From assembly GCF_027622875.1 (NCBI RefSeq), contig NZ_JAPZVP010000001.1:239142-303141 (forward strand): 64,000 nt of DNA, written 5' to 3'. How positions within the stretch are numbered: the first letter of the stretch is position 1; every line of letters starts with the position of its first letter. The position numbers were made by a program, and so were the translations under genes. Below are positions 26,932 to 35,628 of this stretch, one piece after another. The notes under the pieces were generated by a model. The model worked only from the letters and a program-made list of their open reading frames with translations, was not told the DNA's origin and did no database searches. The stretch is from Glycomyces luteolus (lineage in GTDB: Bacteria > Actinomycetota > Actinomycetes > Mycobacteriales > Micromonosporaceae).

Positions 26932-29229
26932 GAACGCCAGCGCTGCGGTCTCGGAGACCGGTACGTCGCCTGGTGCCAACCGCTCGCTGCCGTGCAGCAT
27001 GAGTCCGCCCGAGCCGGGGTCGGCGCGGTCGGGTGCCGCTGCGTGACAGCTGAAGTGCGCCAGATCCGCGTTGTTCAGGGCCTCACTCACTGCCGCGGCA
27101 GTGGCCGCTTCGTCCTTCAGGATCCTGGTGCCCGGCACATGCCCCGCGACGATGGCGGCCTCCTTCCCGGCAGCCCTGAGCCGGGCCAGTCCGGAGTGCG
27201 ACGCAACCGCCACCGCTACTGCCCGCACTCGACGGTCGGGGCGCACCGTCCCCCGCTCGCGCCGACTCATCGCGGTGGGGGCGTAGGTCGAGACCACTCG
27301 GTCGATGACGGCCTCGTCGCCCTTTCCTGCGGCGTGGAGTGGCAACTGCGTCGCCAGTCCGGTCGGAATCCAGCACACGGTCGGGTAGCGCCCATCGGTC
27401 GGCGGTCCGTCGATGCCCAAGCGACTCAGGATCGGGGCGGTGATGTGCGTCCAGGTCCACTCCAGGACGGCTTCGGTCTCGCGAGCTTGTTCGGGTCCTC
27501 CGGTCGCCGCGCGTTGCAGGTTGACGACGGCTGACTTGACGGTCCGCTCGTCCACGCCCTGCAATTCGACGACTTCGAATCCGTTGTCGGCGATGATCGC
27601 GTGCGAGCCGAGCCGGGCCACGTTGACCCACACGAGCGGAACGCGATCGGCGAACTGCTGAGGTTCGAAGTCAAGGTCGAAGAAATCCTCGTAGCCGCCG
27701 AGCGCCCTGACCTCGCTGATGATCGCGCCGAAGGCGCGGGCGAGTTGCTCACGCTCATTGGGGCCGTTCGGCCGCCGGGTGTTGAGCTGGTCCCGGATCT
27801 TCTCGAATGCCGCAGCGCGATCCGGGTGGTCGCGCTTGAGCCGCAGCAGCGGACGGTTAACGCCGAGTTGACGAGTGAGCACAACGCCGCGCCCCCGCTC
27901 TAGCAGCGCAGCGGCCCTGTCGGGATGCCCGGCCATGACCGCGCAGGCCGCGGCGTTCCCGGCGAGTCCACGGAAGTCGGCGAGCAGCTGGATTTCGTCG
28001 AGGCTCACGGCCCTCCTGGGCCGCAGCATGGCCAGCCGCTCGACGGCCTGCTCGAAGCGGGGCAGCGCCTCGCGCGGGGACCGGCGGAGCGCGAGGTGGG
28101 CCCACTCCTCCAACACAGCGGTCTGAAGGTCGGCCGGCAGCCGCCATCGCCGCGCGAACTTGCCGAGGCGCCGCTCAGCCGCAGCGAACTGGCGACCCGA
28201 TGCGAACTCGCTTCCCACCCGCAGCGCCTTGGCCTCCAGTAGGGCCGCCTGAGCGATCACCGATTCGCTGTTTCGCGGAAGCCGCCGGATACGGCGGGTG
28301 AGCCAGACTTGCCGGTCGAGGTAGAGCGGGTGAGGATCGTGGCGCAGGCGCGCGTCGAGTATTCGTGCGAGGCAGAGGTGTCGGATGGGGGCGGCGGCAT
28401 CGCCGGGGCGAGTGGCGGCCACCGCTGCTTCGGAAGCGAGGTAGGCGGCCCGCAACTCGTCGAGATCACTGGTCTGCTCGTAGCGGCGCAGCCGCACCTG
28501 CGAGAGGTTCGACAAGAATCGCGCGTGCAGGCGGTGCCGCTCGGGAACTCCGGCTACCGCCGTCTCGGCGTGCTGCAACGCCGTGTCGAGCTGCCCTCGG
28601 GGGATCGCGGCCTGTCCGGTGACGAGCACGAGCGCGAGGTTCGAGTGCATGCCGGCCGCCATGGCGACGTCATAGGAGGAGGCAGTCAGGCCGAACAGGC
28701 TCGCGGAAGGCGCATCAGAGGCCGACAGTGCGTGCTCGTAGCACTGAGCGGCGGCGTGGAGGTCGGAGCGGTCGCCGAAGACGAGGTAGCGGGCCTCCAG
28801 CAGACTGGCTTTCTTGACCTCACGTCCCGGGTAGTTCTGGTCGGACCGCTCGGTGACGTCGAGCGCCTTCCCGATGCATTCGAGCCCGTTCTCGATGTCC
28901 TCAGCCTCGCCGTGGGTCTCCCAGCGCAGCCGCGCCAGTGCCGCCAATTCGGCAAGCGCTGAGGCCCAGGCGTCGACATCGAAGTCCGCGAGGATGACCG
29001 ACCGCTCGAAGCAGGCGATGGCCTCCTGCAAGTCCGCAGGTTTGCGGGCATGCTCGAACCTGGTCCAGAGCACGGTGCCGCGCATGGCGACCGCCCGCGC
29101 TTGCAGATGCCGCGGCGCTTCAGCCTCGAGATTCCGGCTGAGCTTCTCGGCCCTGGAGATGAAGCCGCCGATGCCGGTTGCTTCGTAACTGGCGATGAGC
29201 TGGGCGATTTGCAGCAGTCGGGTTTGCAA
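26653..29229 (-). CDS. TPR-CHAT domain (caspase-like) protein
   Basis: 858-residue cytoplasmic protein. About 570 residues of helical TPR-like repeats (AIACFERSVILADFDVDAW, AAQCYEHALS, ALQHAETAVAGVPERH) precede a C-terminal CHAT peptidase domain. The CHAT catalytic pair is intact: His in LAHFSCHAAA and Cys in AFLSACRTSQ, followed by GAFKLAGYRSVIGTLWPV. CHAT proteases of this layout act as regulated effectors in known bacterial conflict systems such as TPR-CHAT of type III-E CRISPR. Whether this one does is unknown. TTG at 29229 is chosen because GAGGAG lies 7 nt upstream; the frame is open to 29424, but those 65 codons are low-complexity. Codon use is less GC-skewed than in neighbours, suggesting transfer. 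Confidence 0.85.
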   Translation of the reverse strand: MQTRLLQIAQLIASYEATGIGGFISRAEKLSRNLEAEAPRHLQARAVAMRGTVLWTRFEHARKPADLQEAIACFERSVILADFDVDAWASALAELAALARLRWETHGEAEDIENGLECIGKALDVTERSDQNYPGREVKKASLLEARYLVFGDRSDLHAAAQCYEHALSASDAPSASLFGLTASSYDVAMAAGMHSNLALVLVTGQAAIPRGQLDTALQHAETAVAGVPERHRLHARFLSNLSQVRLRRYEQTSDLDELRAAYLASEAAVAATRPGDAAAPIRHLCLARILDARLRHDPHPLYLDRQVWLTRRIRRLPRNSESVIAQAALLEAKALRVGSEFASGRQFAAAERRLGKFARRWRLPADLQTAVLEEWAHLALRRSPREALPRFEQAVERLAMLRPRRAVSLDEIQLLADFRGLAGNAAACAVMAGHPDRAAALLERGRGVVLTRQLGVNRPLLRLKRDHPDRAAAFEKIRDQLNTRRPNGPNEREQLARAFGAIISEVRALGGYEDFFDLDFEPQQFADRVPLVWVNVARLGSHAIIADNGFEVVELQGVDERTVKSAVVNLQRAATGGPEQARETEAVLEWTWTHITAPILSRLGIDGPPTDGRYPTVCWIPTGLATQLPLHAAGKGDEAVIDRVVSTYAPTAMSRRERGTVRPDRRVRAVAVAVASHSGLARLRAAGKEAAIVAGHVPGTRILKDEAATAAAVSEALNNADLAHFSCHAAAPDRADPGSGGLMLHGSERLAPGDVPVSETAALAFLSACRTSQPAIEMVDESLHIAGAFKLAGYRSVIGTLWPVRDRQAVAVADAFYGHFDPAQPQTSAEALHLALREIRSRTPKDPRTWAGYIHFG

Positions 29230-29494
29230 GGCATCGCTCCTCAGAGGCCCAGAGCCGGACCCGGTCGTAGGAGAAGATGGAACCAGAAAAGATGTCACCG
29301 GCCCTCTCAGCAAGACCCGGCTTACCCTACGGATTCTATGTCCGCCAAGCAATCCCCGCTGGCCACCCGACGCGGGCTGACGACCGACACGTGGCCAATT
29401 GGACCAACAGTGAGCCTGCTTCAAAATGGCTGAGTTCTGTTGCGGTGCAGCGCATCCGGCGTAAGCTCAACGATCCCTGATGGCGAGCAGCAAA

Positions 29495-29546
29495 GAAGCT
29501 CCTGGTAGAACGCAGGTGCTGAAATCCGCTGTCCGCCAGGAGCTTC
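29495..29546. repeat. 11-bp inverted repeat at IS relic
   Basis: GAAGCTCCTGG (29495-29505) and its exact complement (29536-29546) flank 30 nt just before the transposase relic. It may be a terminal or sub-terminal repeat of the lost insertion sequence, or a hairpin shielding the transposase start. Confidence 0.5.
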
Positions 29547-29549
29547 CCC

Positions 29550-29803
29550 TTGCTGTTCTACCCTGCCGCACCGCTGTCCACCGCGACCCTCGACCGAGTC
29601 GCCCGGCTCATCCGCAAGACCATCGGCTCTCGTTGGCGGGCCCTGGACCCCGGCACCCAGGCCCTGCTCACCCTCGCCCACCTGCGCAAAGGCGAATCAA
29701 GACCTGGGCCGTCCTCGACCTGGTCCGCTGCACGCCAGAACGGGTCACCCAGATCGCCAAGGCGATCCAAGTCCTCAACGACTACGAACACCGATCACGA
29801 TGA
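29550..29803 (+). pseudogene. Transposase relic, internally deleted
   Basis: The N-terminus is LFYPAAPLSTATLDRVARLI then GSRWRALDPGTQALLTLAHLRKGE (29550-29698), the opening HTH-like region of a common actinobacterial transposase family of IS5-like DDE enzymes. At about 29700 the frame shifts, and the last ~34 residues (IKTWAVLDLVRCTPERVTQIAKAIQVL) read like the C-terminal end of the same transposase class. The whole catalytic core is missing. TTG 29550 has CAGGAG upstream. This is a dead element, but it marks past mobile-DNA activity between the CHAT block and the sugar locus. Confidence 0.72.
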
Positions 29804-29902
29804 AACAAGCTCACTGTCAGCGGCGCCGACGGCGGATACCTCTACACGTTCGAGGCCCTCGCCGGAGGCACCCGCCAATCGAACGGCCGATGACCCGCTG
29901 AG

Positions 29903-29941
29903 AGCGATGATGGAGGGCCCGGGCGGCCCTCCATCATCGCT
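29903..29941 (-). terminator. Hairpin terminator of GH42 operon
   Basis: A perfect 16-bp stem (29903-29918 with 29926-29941, arm AGCGATGATGGAGGGC) and a 7-nt loop overlap the last bases of the GH42 stop codon. It has no T-run, but the stem is unusually long. Confidence 0.7.
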
Positions 29942-31964
29942 ACCGGGGCGGGTCGAGCGCTATCAGCTCGGCGTCCCACGCCGCGAGGGTGAAACCGCCC
30001 TCGTGGCGCTCGCCGCTGAGCACGCCGGAGCCGCTGCGGGGCAAGGCGATCGGCTTCGGCTCCCGGTCGAGGTTCAGGTAGAGCACGTGCTCGTCGGTGA
30101 CGGCGCGGGCCATGACGCCTTTGGGGACCTGCGGCCCGGGGCGGACGCCGAGGCGTTCGATCTCGCCGTCCAGCACCAAGTCGAGCACTTCCTGGCGGGC
30201 GGGCAGTGCCACATAGATCGCGGTGCCCCCGCCGTACCGGTGCGTCGTGACGACGGGGTATTCGCGGTCCAGCTCGATGGTGGCCGCCACCGCCGCGCCG
30301 CGCGGCTCGACCAGGTCGAACCGCGGCGCACTGGTGCGCACCGCACGGTCGCCGCACCGCACTTCGACCTCGTCGTCTCCCCTGCGCCCCTTCGCGAGTT
30401 CATTGAGCAGCGCGGTCTCCTCGTTCGGGCCGGCGCGGACGCCGAAGACGTCGGCGAGACGACCGGGCCGGGTGGAGCGGAAGACCTGGCCGTCGGCGTC
30501 GAGCATCGCCGAATACGAGGTCATGACCACCGTCCCGCCCCGCTCGACGAAACCGCGGATCGCCTGGGCGGCCGCTTCGTCGAGGACGAGCACGCCCGGG
30601 ACGATGAGGAGCTTGTAGTCCAGTTCGGAGTGCGCGAAGTCGACGATGCGCACGTCCAGATTGCGGTCCAGGACGGTGCGGAACGCCGTCAGCGCCTGGT
30701 CGTCGTGGCGTTCAGGGAAGGCGGCGCTGGCGATCTGACTCGGGAAGTCCATCGCGATCGCGATCTCCGCGTCCACCGCATAGGGGAAACCGTGGGGTTC
30801 GAGCTTGCGGAATTCGGCGGCGATCTGGCGGTACTCGTCGAGTTTGCGGGTCGGCTCGCCGTCCCAGTCGACCATGCCCTGGAGGAACTGCTCTTCGCCG
30901 GCGTGCATCGTCTGCCAGGTCCAGCCGCATACGAGCTGGTTCCCGAGCATCAGTGAGGCGTACGCGGAGCGGCGGATGGAGCCGGGGGCAGCGGTCATGG
31001 TCGTGAACTCGGTGCACCAGAACGGTTCCGGACGCTCGTAGCGGATGCGCGCGATGCCGAACAAGGCGTCCCGGATGCTCTCGGTATCGAAAAGGGAGAG
31101 ACTGGGGTAGAGGCCGTTCCCCGGGCGGGTCAGGCGTCCGGCGTAGGCGCCCGGTGCCCAGTCGAAGTGCTTGCTCGCGGTGTAGTACCACATGTTGGAG
31201 GTGGTGAGCGCGCCCGGCGCGTTCGCTTCAACCGTGTCGAACAGCGCGTCGAGGTAGCCATTCATCTCGTCGGAGACGAAGCGGCGGAAGTCCAGGACGC
31301 GTTCGGGCGCGCCGCCCGCGACCCCGGGACGGGGCAGGCCGATCTCCTCGAAGTCACTGACCTGGCGGGACCAGCGTTGTCCTGCCCAGGCGCGGTTCAG
31401 GGCCACCACCGTGCCGTACTTCGCCTTGAGCCAGTCGATGAAGCGGGCGCGGACGGTGGGGGAGAACGAAATCGGGCCGTCACCGGGCTCGTTGTCGATC
31501 CCGAAGGCCGCCAGTGCGGGATGGCCCGCGTAGCGGCGGGTGAGGCGGTCGGTGAAGTGCACGGCGTGTTCGCGGAAGTGGGGGTCGCCGGCGTCCACTG
31601 TGTAGCGGTGGTTGGGGTAGCGGCGGGTGCCGTCGGGGTCGATGACATCGATGGTGGGGTGCTTGCGGTGCAGCCATAGCGGTGCAGGGCGCGCGGCGAT
31701 GTCGAGGATGACACCGATGCCGTGGTCATGCATCAGGTCCATGACGTCGTCGAACCAGTCGAAGCGAAAGTCGCCGTCGGCGGGTTCGAAGGTGTCCCAG
31801 GCGAGGTGGCCGAGCCGGACGATCTGGAGTCCTGCGTCGCGCATCATCGCCGCGTCGCGCCGCCAGGTCGCGGGATCCGAGTCGTGCGGATGGTAGTTGG
31901 CGCCGACGAGGAGCCGCCCTGGGCCGGTGAGGTCGCGGGCATTCGGGCGTTCGGAGTTGCGCAT
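29940..31964 (-). CDS. GH42 family beta-galactosidase (first copy)
   Basis: 674-residue glycoside hydrolase family 42 enzyme without a signal peptide, so cytoplasmic. The barrel opens with GANYHPHDSDPATWRRDAAMMRDAGLQIVRLG in the usual place. The acid/base Glu is in GIDNEPGD and the nucleophile region is FWCTEFTTM. The trimerisation domain and a C-terminal beta domain follow. It starts 37 nt after the stop of the second GH42 gene, in the same leftward unit. The two GH42s share layout but diverge in sequence (about the same length, different acid/base contexts), so they probably split linkage or aglycon preference. Its substrate is inferred to be galactosides from arabinogalactan or galactan. 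Confidence 0.92.
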   Translation of the reverse strand: MRNSERPNARDLTGPGRLLVGANYHPHDSDPATWRRDAAMMRDAGLQIVRLGHLAWDTFEPADGDFRFDWFDDVMDLMHDHGIGVILDIAARPAPLWLHRKHPTIDVIDPDGTRRYPNHRYTVDAGDPHFREHAVHFTDRLTRRYAGHPALAAFGIDNEPGDGPISFSPTVRARFIDWLKAKYGTVVALNRAWAGQRWSRQVSDFEEIGLPRPGVAGGAPERVLDFRRFVSDEMNGYLDALFDTVEANAPGALTTSNMWYYTASKHFDWAPGAYAGRLTRPGNGLYPSLSLFDTESIRDALFGIARIRYERPEPFWCTEFTTMTAAPGSIRRSAYASLMLGNQLVCGWTWQTMHAGEEQFLQGMVDWDGEPTRKLDEYRQIAAEFRKLEPHGFPYAVDAEIAIAMDFPSQIASAAFPERHDDQALTAFRTVLDRNLDVRIVDFAHSELDYKLLIVPGVLVLDEAAAQAIRGFVERGGTVVMTSYSAMLDADGQVFRSTRPGRLADVFGVRAGPNEETALLNELAKGRRGDDEVEVRCGDRAVRTSAPRFDLVEPRGAAVAATIELDREYPVVTTHRYGGGTAIYVALPARQEVLDLVLDGEIERLGVRPGPQVPKGVMARAVTDEHVLYLNLDREPKPIALPRSGSGVLSGERHEGGFTLAAWDAELIALDPPR

Positions 31965-32001
31965 GGCGGGTTTCCGGTCTGTGGGTTGGCTTGATCGCGG
32001 G

Positions 32002-33906
32002 TCACTGGGACAGGTGGCGGACTTCGAACGGGGCCATAGTGAAGGCGTCGTTCTCGTTCTTGACCGCGACAGGGTTCGCGGACTGGTTGATCAGCGTGAC
32101 CCCGTGGACGGTGGCGACGGCTTCGACCGCGGGGTCGAGTCCGTCGACGATCGACGTCACGGCAGCGGTTTCGAGGGCATGGTCCAATGCGAGTCCGGTG
32201 CCCGCCCTGTCGGTGAAGCAGGCCAGGTGCAGTGAGGTGCCGGAGCCGAAGCGGTTGCGGATCAGGACGGGTTCGCCTTCGCGGGTGCGCGCGAGGACGT
32301 CGCCGCCGTCGAGGTCGAAGTCCTCGATCATCGTCGTGACGGCGAAGTCCGCGCCGCTCGCGCTGGCGATGCGGCCTTCCTCGGGGAGGACGCCGAAGAA
32401 GTCGACGGGCCGACCGCCGAGGACCTCGCCGAGCTGGGTGCCGTAGCCGCCGGGGCGGAAACGGTCGTGCTCGTCGACGATATCGGTGAAGGCGGTGGTG
32501 ACGAGTGTGCCGCCGGTCTCGACGAACCGCTCGAGCGAGGCGGCCCCGTCCTCGGCGAGCAGGTACAGGGCGGGGGCGACGACCAGGCGGAATCCGGAGA
32601 GGTCGGCTTCGGCGCGCACGAAGCTCACCTGGACGTGGCGGGCGTGCAGCGCCTCGTACCAGGCGAAGACCTCGGCCTGGTAGTCGATGTCAGCGGGGAG
32701 GTCGGGCTGGGTGAGCGCCCACCGGTTCTCCCAGTCGAAGACGATGGCGACGTCGCCGGGCGGCGGCGATGCCGGTTCACGGTCCTCCAGGGCGGCGCCG
32801 AGCTGGGCGATCTCCTTCCAGGTCCGTGAGCGCTTCCTCGAATGGGGAAGCATCGCGGAATGGAACTTCTCTGCACCGCTTCGGGATTGGCGCCATTGGA
32901 AGAAGAGGACGCCGTCGGCGCCGCGGGCGACGGCCTGCTCGCTCCAGGCGGCCATCTGCCCCGGTGCTTTGGCGGCGTTGTTGGGCCGCCATTGGACGGC
33001 GTTCGGGGCCTGCTCCATGAGCAGCCACGGCCGGTCGGGCTTCAGGGACCGCATGAGGTCGGCGGCGAACGCGGCGTGGCGGTGCGCGTCGGGCTCGCGC
33101 GGATCGGGGTAGCCGTCGTGGGATACGACGTCCACTTCGGCGGCCCAGTCCCAGTAGTTCATCGCGGGGAAGGCTCCCATGAAGTTCGTCGTGATCGGCT
33201 GCTCGGCTCCGGCGGCGCGGAGCGCGTCGCGCTCCATCCGGTAGAGGTCGAGCACCGAGTCGGAGGTGAAGCGGCGCCAGTCGAGCACGAGCGAGGGGTT
33301 CTGGGTGGTCGGTGAGGCCCGCGGGGGCCGGATCTCGTCGAAGCCGCTGTAGTGCTGGGACCAGAAGGCCGTCCCCCACGCAGCGTTGAGCGCGTCGATG
33401 TCGCCGTAGCGGTCGGTGAGCCAGGTGCGGAAGGCCAGGGCGGCGTGCTCGGAGTAGTCGGCGTGCACATGGCAGGCGTACTCGTTGTTGATGTGCCACA
33501 TGGCGACCGCGGGGTGGTCGGCGTAGCGGCGTCCGAGCTCCGTGACGAGGTCGGCGGCGAGGCGCCGGTAGTCCGGGGAGGTGGGGGCGTAGTGCTGGCG
33601 GCTGCCGGGGCCGAGGACGGTGCCGGTCTCGGTGACCGGCAGGACGTCGGGGTAGCGGCGCACGAGCCAGTTGGGCGGGGAGGCGGTGGCGGTCGCGAGG
33701 TCGACGCTGATACCGCCGTCATGGAGCTTGTCGAGGAGCCGGTCGAGCCAGGCGAAGTCGAACTCGCCCTCGTCCGGTTGCAGGCGCGCCCAGGCGAAGA
33801 TGCCGACGCTGACGAGGTTGACGCGCGCCTCGCGCATGAGGCGGACGTCCTCGTCCCATACCTCCTCGGGCCATTGCTCGGGGTTGTAGTCGCCGCCGAA
33901 GTACAT
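32002..33906 (-). CDS. GH42 family beta-galactosidase (second copy)
   Basis: 634-residue GH42 enzyme. The start is ATG 33906 with AGGAG upstream, giving the canonical N-terminus MYFGGDYNPEQWPEEVWDED; the frame is open further upstream but lacks signals. The acid/base Glu is in WHINNEYACH and the nucleophile in WLLMEQAPNAVQW, both textbook GH42. The C-terminal part (about residues 385-634) holds the trimerisation and small beta domains. It is first in a two-gene leftward operon behind an operator that sits between -35 and -10, thus likely under the local LacI regulator. It is cytoplasmic. Confidence 0.95.
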   Translation of the reverse strand: MYFGGDYNPEQWPEEVWDEDVRLMREARVNLVSVGIFAWARLQPDEGEFDFAWLDRLLDKLHDGGISVDLATATASPPNWLVRRYPDVLPVTETGTVLGPGSRQHYAPTSPDYRRLAADLVTELGRRYADHPAVAMWHINNEYACHVHADYSEHAALAFRTWLTDRYGDIDALNAAWGTAFWSQHYSGFDEIRPPRASPTTQNPSLVLDWRRFTSDSVLDLYRMERDALRAAGAEQPITTNFMGAFPAMNYWDWAAEVDVVSHDGYPDPREPDAHRHAAFAADLMRSLKPDRPWLLMEQAPNAVQWRPNNAAKAPGQMAAWSEQAVARGADGVLFFQWRQSRSGAEKFHSAMLPHSRKRSRTWKEIAQLGAALEDREPASPPPGDVAIVFDWENRWALTQPDLPADIDYQAEVFAWYEALHARHVQVSFVRAEADLSGFRLVVAPALYLLAEDGAASLERFVETGGTLVTTAFTDIVDEHDRFRPGGYGTQLGEVLGGRPVDFFGVLPEEGRIASASGADFAVTTMIEDFDLDGGDVLARTREGEPVLIRNRFGSGTSLHLACFTDRAGTGLALDHALETAAVTSIVDGLDPAVEAVATVHGVTLINQSANPVAVKNENDAFTMAPFEVRHLSQ

Positions 33907-33959
33907 TGCCGCTGCTCCTGTTCGTCGATGTGGCGCCGGTGCCGGGGTGTCATCGTAGC

Positions 33960-33983
33960 GTTTGCGTGATCGCTCACGCAAAC
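33960..33983. promoter_or_regulatory. LacI-type operator 1 (GH42 promoter)
   Basis: 10-bp arms GTTTGCGTGA (33960-33969) and TCACGCAAAC (33974-33983) flank TCGC. It sits inside the spacer of the leftward GH42 promoter, so a bound repressor would block RNA polymerase directly. Confidence 0.82.
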
Positions 33984-34118
33984 GGCGTCGCGCGCTCATG
34001 TCCGCGACATGGTTGCCACTCCAGTGATGGTCCGGTTGGGCGGGTCGGCGCGGATCGCCGCCGCCCGCACTTCGGCCACCCGCGGCGCCGGGGGTTGACA
34101 ACGGTGATACGTTCAGGG

Positions 34119-34136
34119 TGCGTGAGCGCTCACGCA
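34119..34136. promoter_or_regulatory. LacI-type operator 2 (ABC importer promoter)
   Basis: TGCGTGA (34119-34125), GCGC, TCACGCA (34130-34136) form a perfect 18-bp palindrome just after the rightward TTGACA/TACGTT elements and ahead of the sugar-binding protein gene. Confidence 0.82.
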
Positions 34137-34310
34137 AATGGGCTCGCTGGTCCGCTCGCGGACCCCGATCGGCTCGAACCGAGCGAGCGCTCGCTCGACG
34201 CGGAAATGCAATCCAGGATGACGCCAGCGGCGATTCGGCCCCGGCGCGGCGTCCCGAGGTGCGGCAGCAGTGCCCGCCTCTCCGACCCCTACTGAACGAG
34301 GAAAAGCGCA

Positions 34311-35558
34311 ATGAAGCCTTCAATCGCACCCCGGCTCACCCGCCGGTCCCTCGGGCGGATCGCGGCCGCCGCCACGGTCGCCGTCCCCGCCGCCGGAACC
34401 CTGGTCGCCTGCTCCGGCGAGTCCGACCTGAACGCGATCACGTTCCTGTCCTGGGACAACGCCGAGGTGATGGGTCCGGTGATCGAGCAGTTCGAGAAGG
34501 AGAACCCCGACTACCACGTCGAGGCGCAGTATGCGCCGCCCGTGGCCGGTTACATCCAGAAGCTCCAGACGCAGTTGGGCTCGAACAGTGCCCCTGACGT
34601 CTTCATCATCACCGCCGAGAACAAGCACCAGCTCATGGACGGCGGCTTCGTCCAGGACCTCTCCGGCGAGTCCTGGGCCGCCAACCTCAACGAAACGGCC
34701 GCCGCGACCTACACCCAGGACGGCAAGCTCTACGGCTCGGCGATCTCGGCCTGGGCCGGCGGCATGGTCGTCAACCGCGATCTCGTGCCCGGCGACTTCC
34801 CGACCGACTGGGAGGGCTTCATCGAGCTGTGCAAGCAGCTCAAGGCCGACGGCACCGTGGCGTACATGGAGGCCGTCGGCGGCATGACCGACACCTTCTG
34901 CGCCTTCGTCGGCATGCAGAACCTCGCCTACGGCGGGACCATGGACCAGCAGATCTGGGACGGCGACCTCACCTTCGAGGAGGCCTGGACCCCCGCGGCC
35001 CAGGCCTGGTACCGGCTCTTCGAAGAGGGCATCCTCGACTCCTCCGCGGCCGGCATCACCGGCGACCTGGTGCTCCCGGAGTTCCAGCAGAGCCGCCTCG
35101 CCGTCATGACCACCGGCTCGTGGGGGATCAGCGGGATCACCGGCGGCGCACCCGACCTGAACTTCGAGTTCAAGGCCGTGCCCGGATTCGAAGGCCAGCC
35201 CTACTGGTCCGGCGCCGTCTCGCCCGGACTCGCCCTCAACGTGAAGGCGAAGAACCCCGATGCCGCCAAAGTCTTCCTGGAGTGGATGTCCACCGAACCC
35301 GGGGTCAGCTTCTACCAGCGGGCCAACCAGTTTATCTCCACCACAAAGGACTACGAGCCCGAACTGCCCGCCCAGCTCGGCGACCTCGTCCCTGCCGTGC
35401 AGGACGGCCAGTACTACCTGCCCGCGACCAGTTGGATCGACAACAACGACGCCCTCTCCGGCGAGGCGAACGCGCTGGTCCAGCAGCTCGCTACCGGCGA
35501 GATCGAGCCCGTGGACGTCGGGAGGGGACTGGACGCCAAGCTCGCTTCCCTGCAGTGA
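34311..35558 (+). CDS. Sugar ABC transporter binding lipoprotein
   Basis: 415-residue extracellular sugar-binding protein (SBP family 1). The signal sequence has a twin arginine (TRRSLGR, residues 10-16) and a lipobox TLVAC with Cys34, so Tat export of a folded lipoprotein is possible. Mature motifs are ITFLSWDNAEVMGPVIEQFEKENP, SAPDVFIITAENKHQLMDGG and AVSPGLALNVKAKNPDAAKVFLEWMS. GAGGAAA lies 6 nt before ATG 34311. It heads the importer operon, is flanked by arabinofuranosidases and galactosidases, and is behind operator 2. Cargo is probably arabino- or galacto-oligosaccharides. Confidence 0.93.
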   Translation: MKPSIAPRLTRRSLGRIAAAATVAVPAAGTLVACSGESDLNAITFLSWDNAEVMGPVIEQFEKENPDYHVEAQYAPPVAGYIQKLQTQLGSNSAPDVFIITAENKHQLMDGGFVQDLSGESWAANLNETAAATYTQDGKLYGSAISAWAGGMVVNRDLVPGDFPTDWEGFIELCKQLKADGTVAYMEAVGGMTDTFCAFVGMQNLAYGGTMDQQIWDGDLTFEEAWTPAAQAWYRLFEEGILDSSAAGITGDLVLPEFQQSRLAVMTTGSWGISGITGGAPDLNFEFKAVPGFEGQPYWSGAVSPGLALNVKAKNPDAAKVFLEWMSTEPGVSFYQRANQFISTTKDYEPELPAQLGDLVPAVQDGQYYLPATSWIDNNDALSGEANALVQQLATGEIEPVDVGRGLDAKLASLQ

Positions 35559-35628
35559 CAGTCGTGCCGGGGCGGGAACCGCGCACTCGCCCCGGCGCCC
35601 CGCCCCGTCTCAGAGAGGAGACCCCGAC

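Larger units (their letters stand above)
33907..34310. promoter_or_regulatory. Divergent control region with two operators
   Basis: This 404-base gene-free region separates the GH42 operon from the ABC operon. Leftward promoter: TTGCGT, 18 nt, TACGAT on the minus strand (-10 at 33952-33957). Rightward elements: TTGACA (34095-34100) and TACGTT (34108-34113), not at canonical spacing to each other. Each side carries one copy of the TGCGTGA palindrome. The remaining ~170 bases before the binding-protein start form a long leader with no clear structure. Confidence 0.7.

Noticed and set aside
29804-29902. Short frame reading GGYLYTFEALAGGTRQ before the GH42 terminator
   Set aside because: It looks like the end of a lost gene, but it is too short for any family call; left as unassigned debris.
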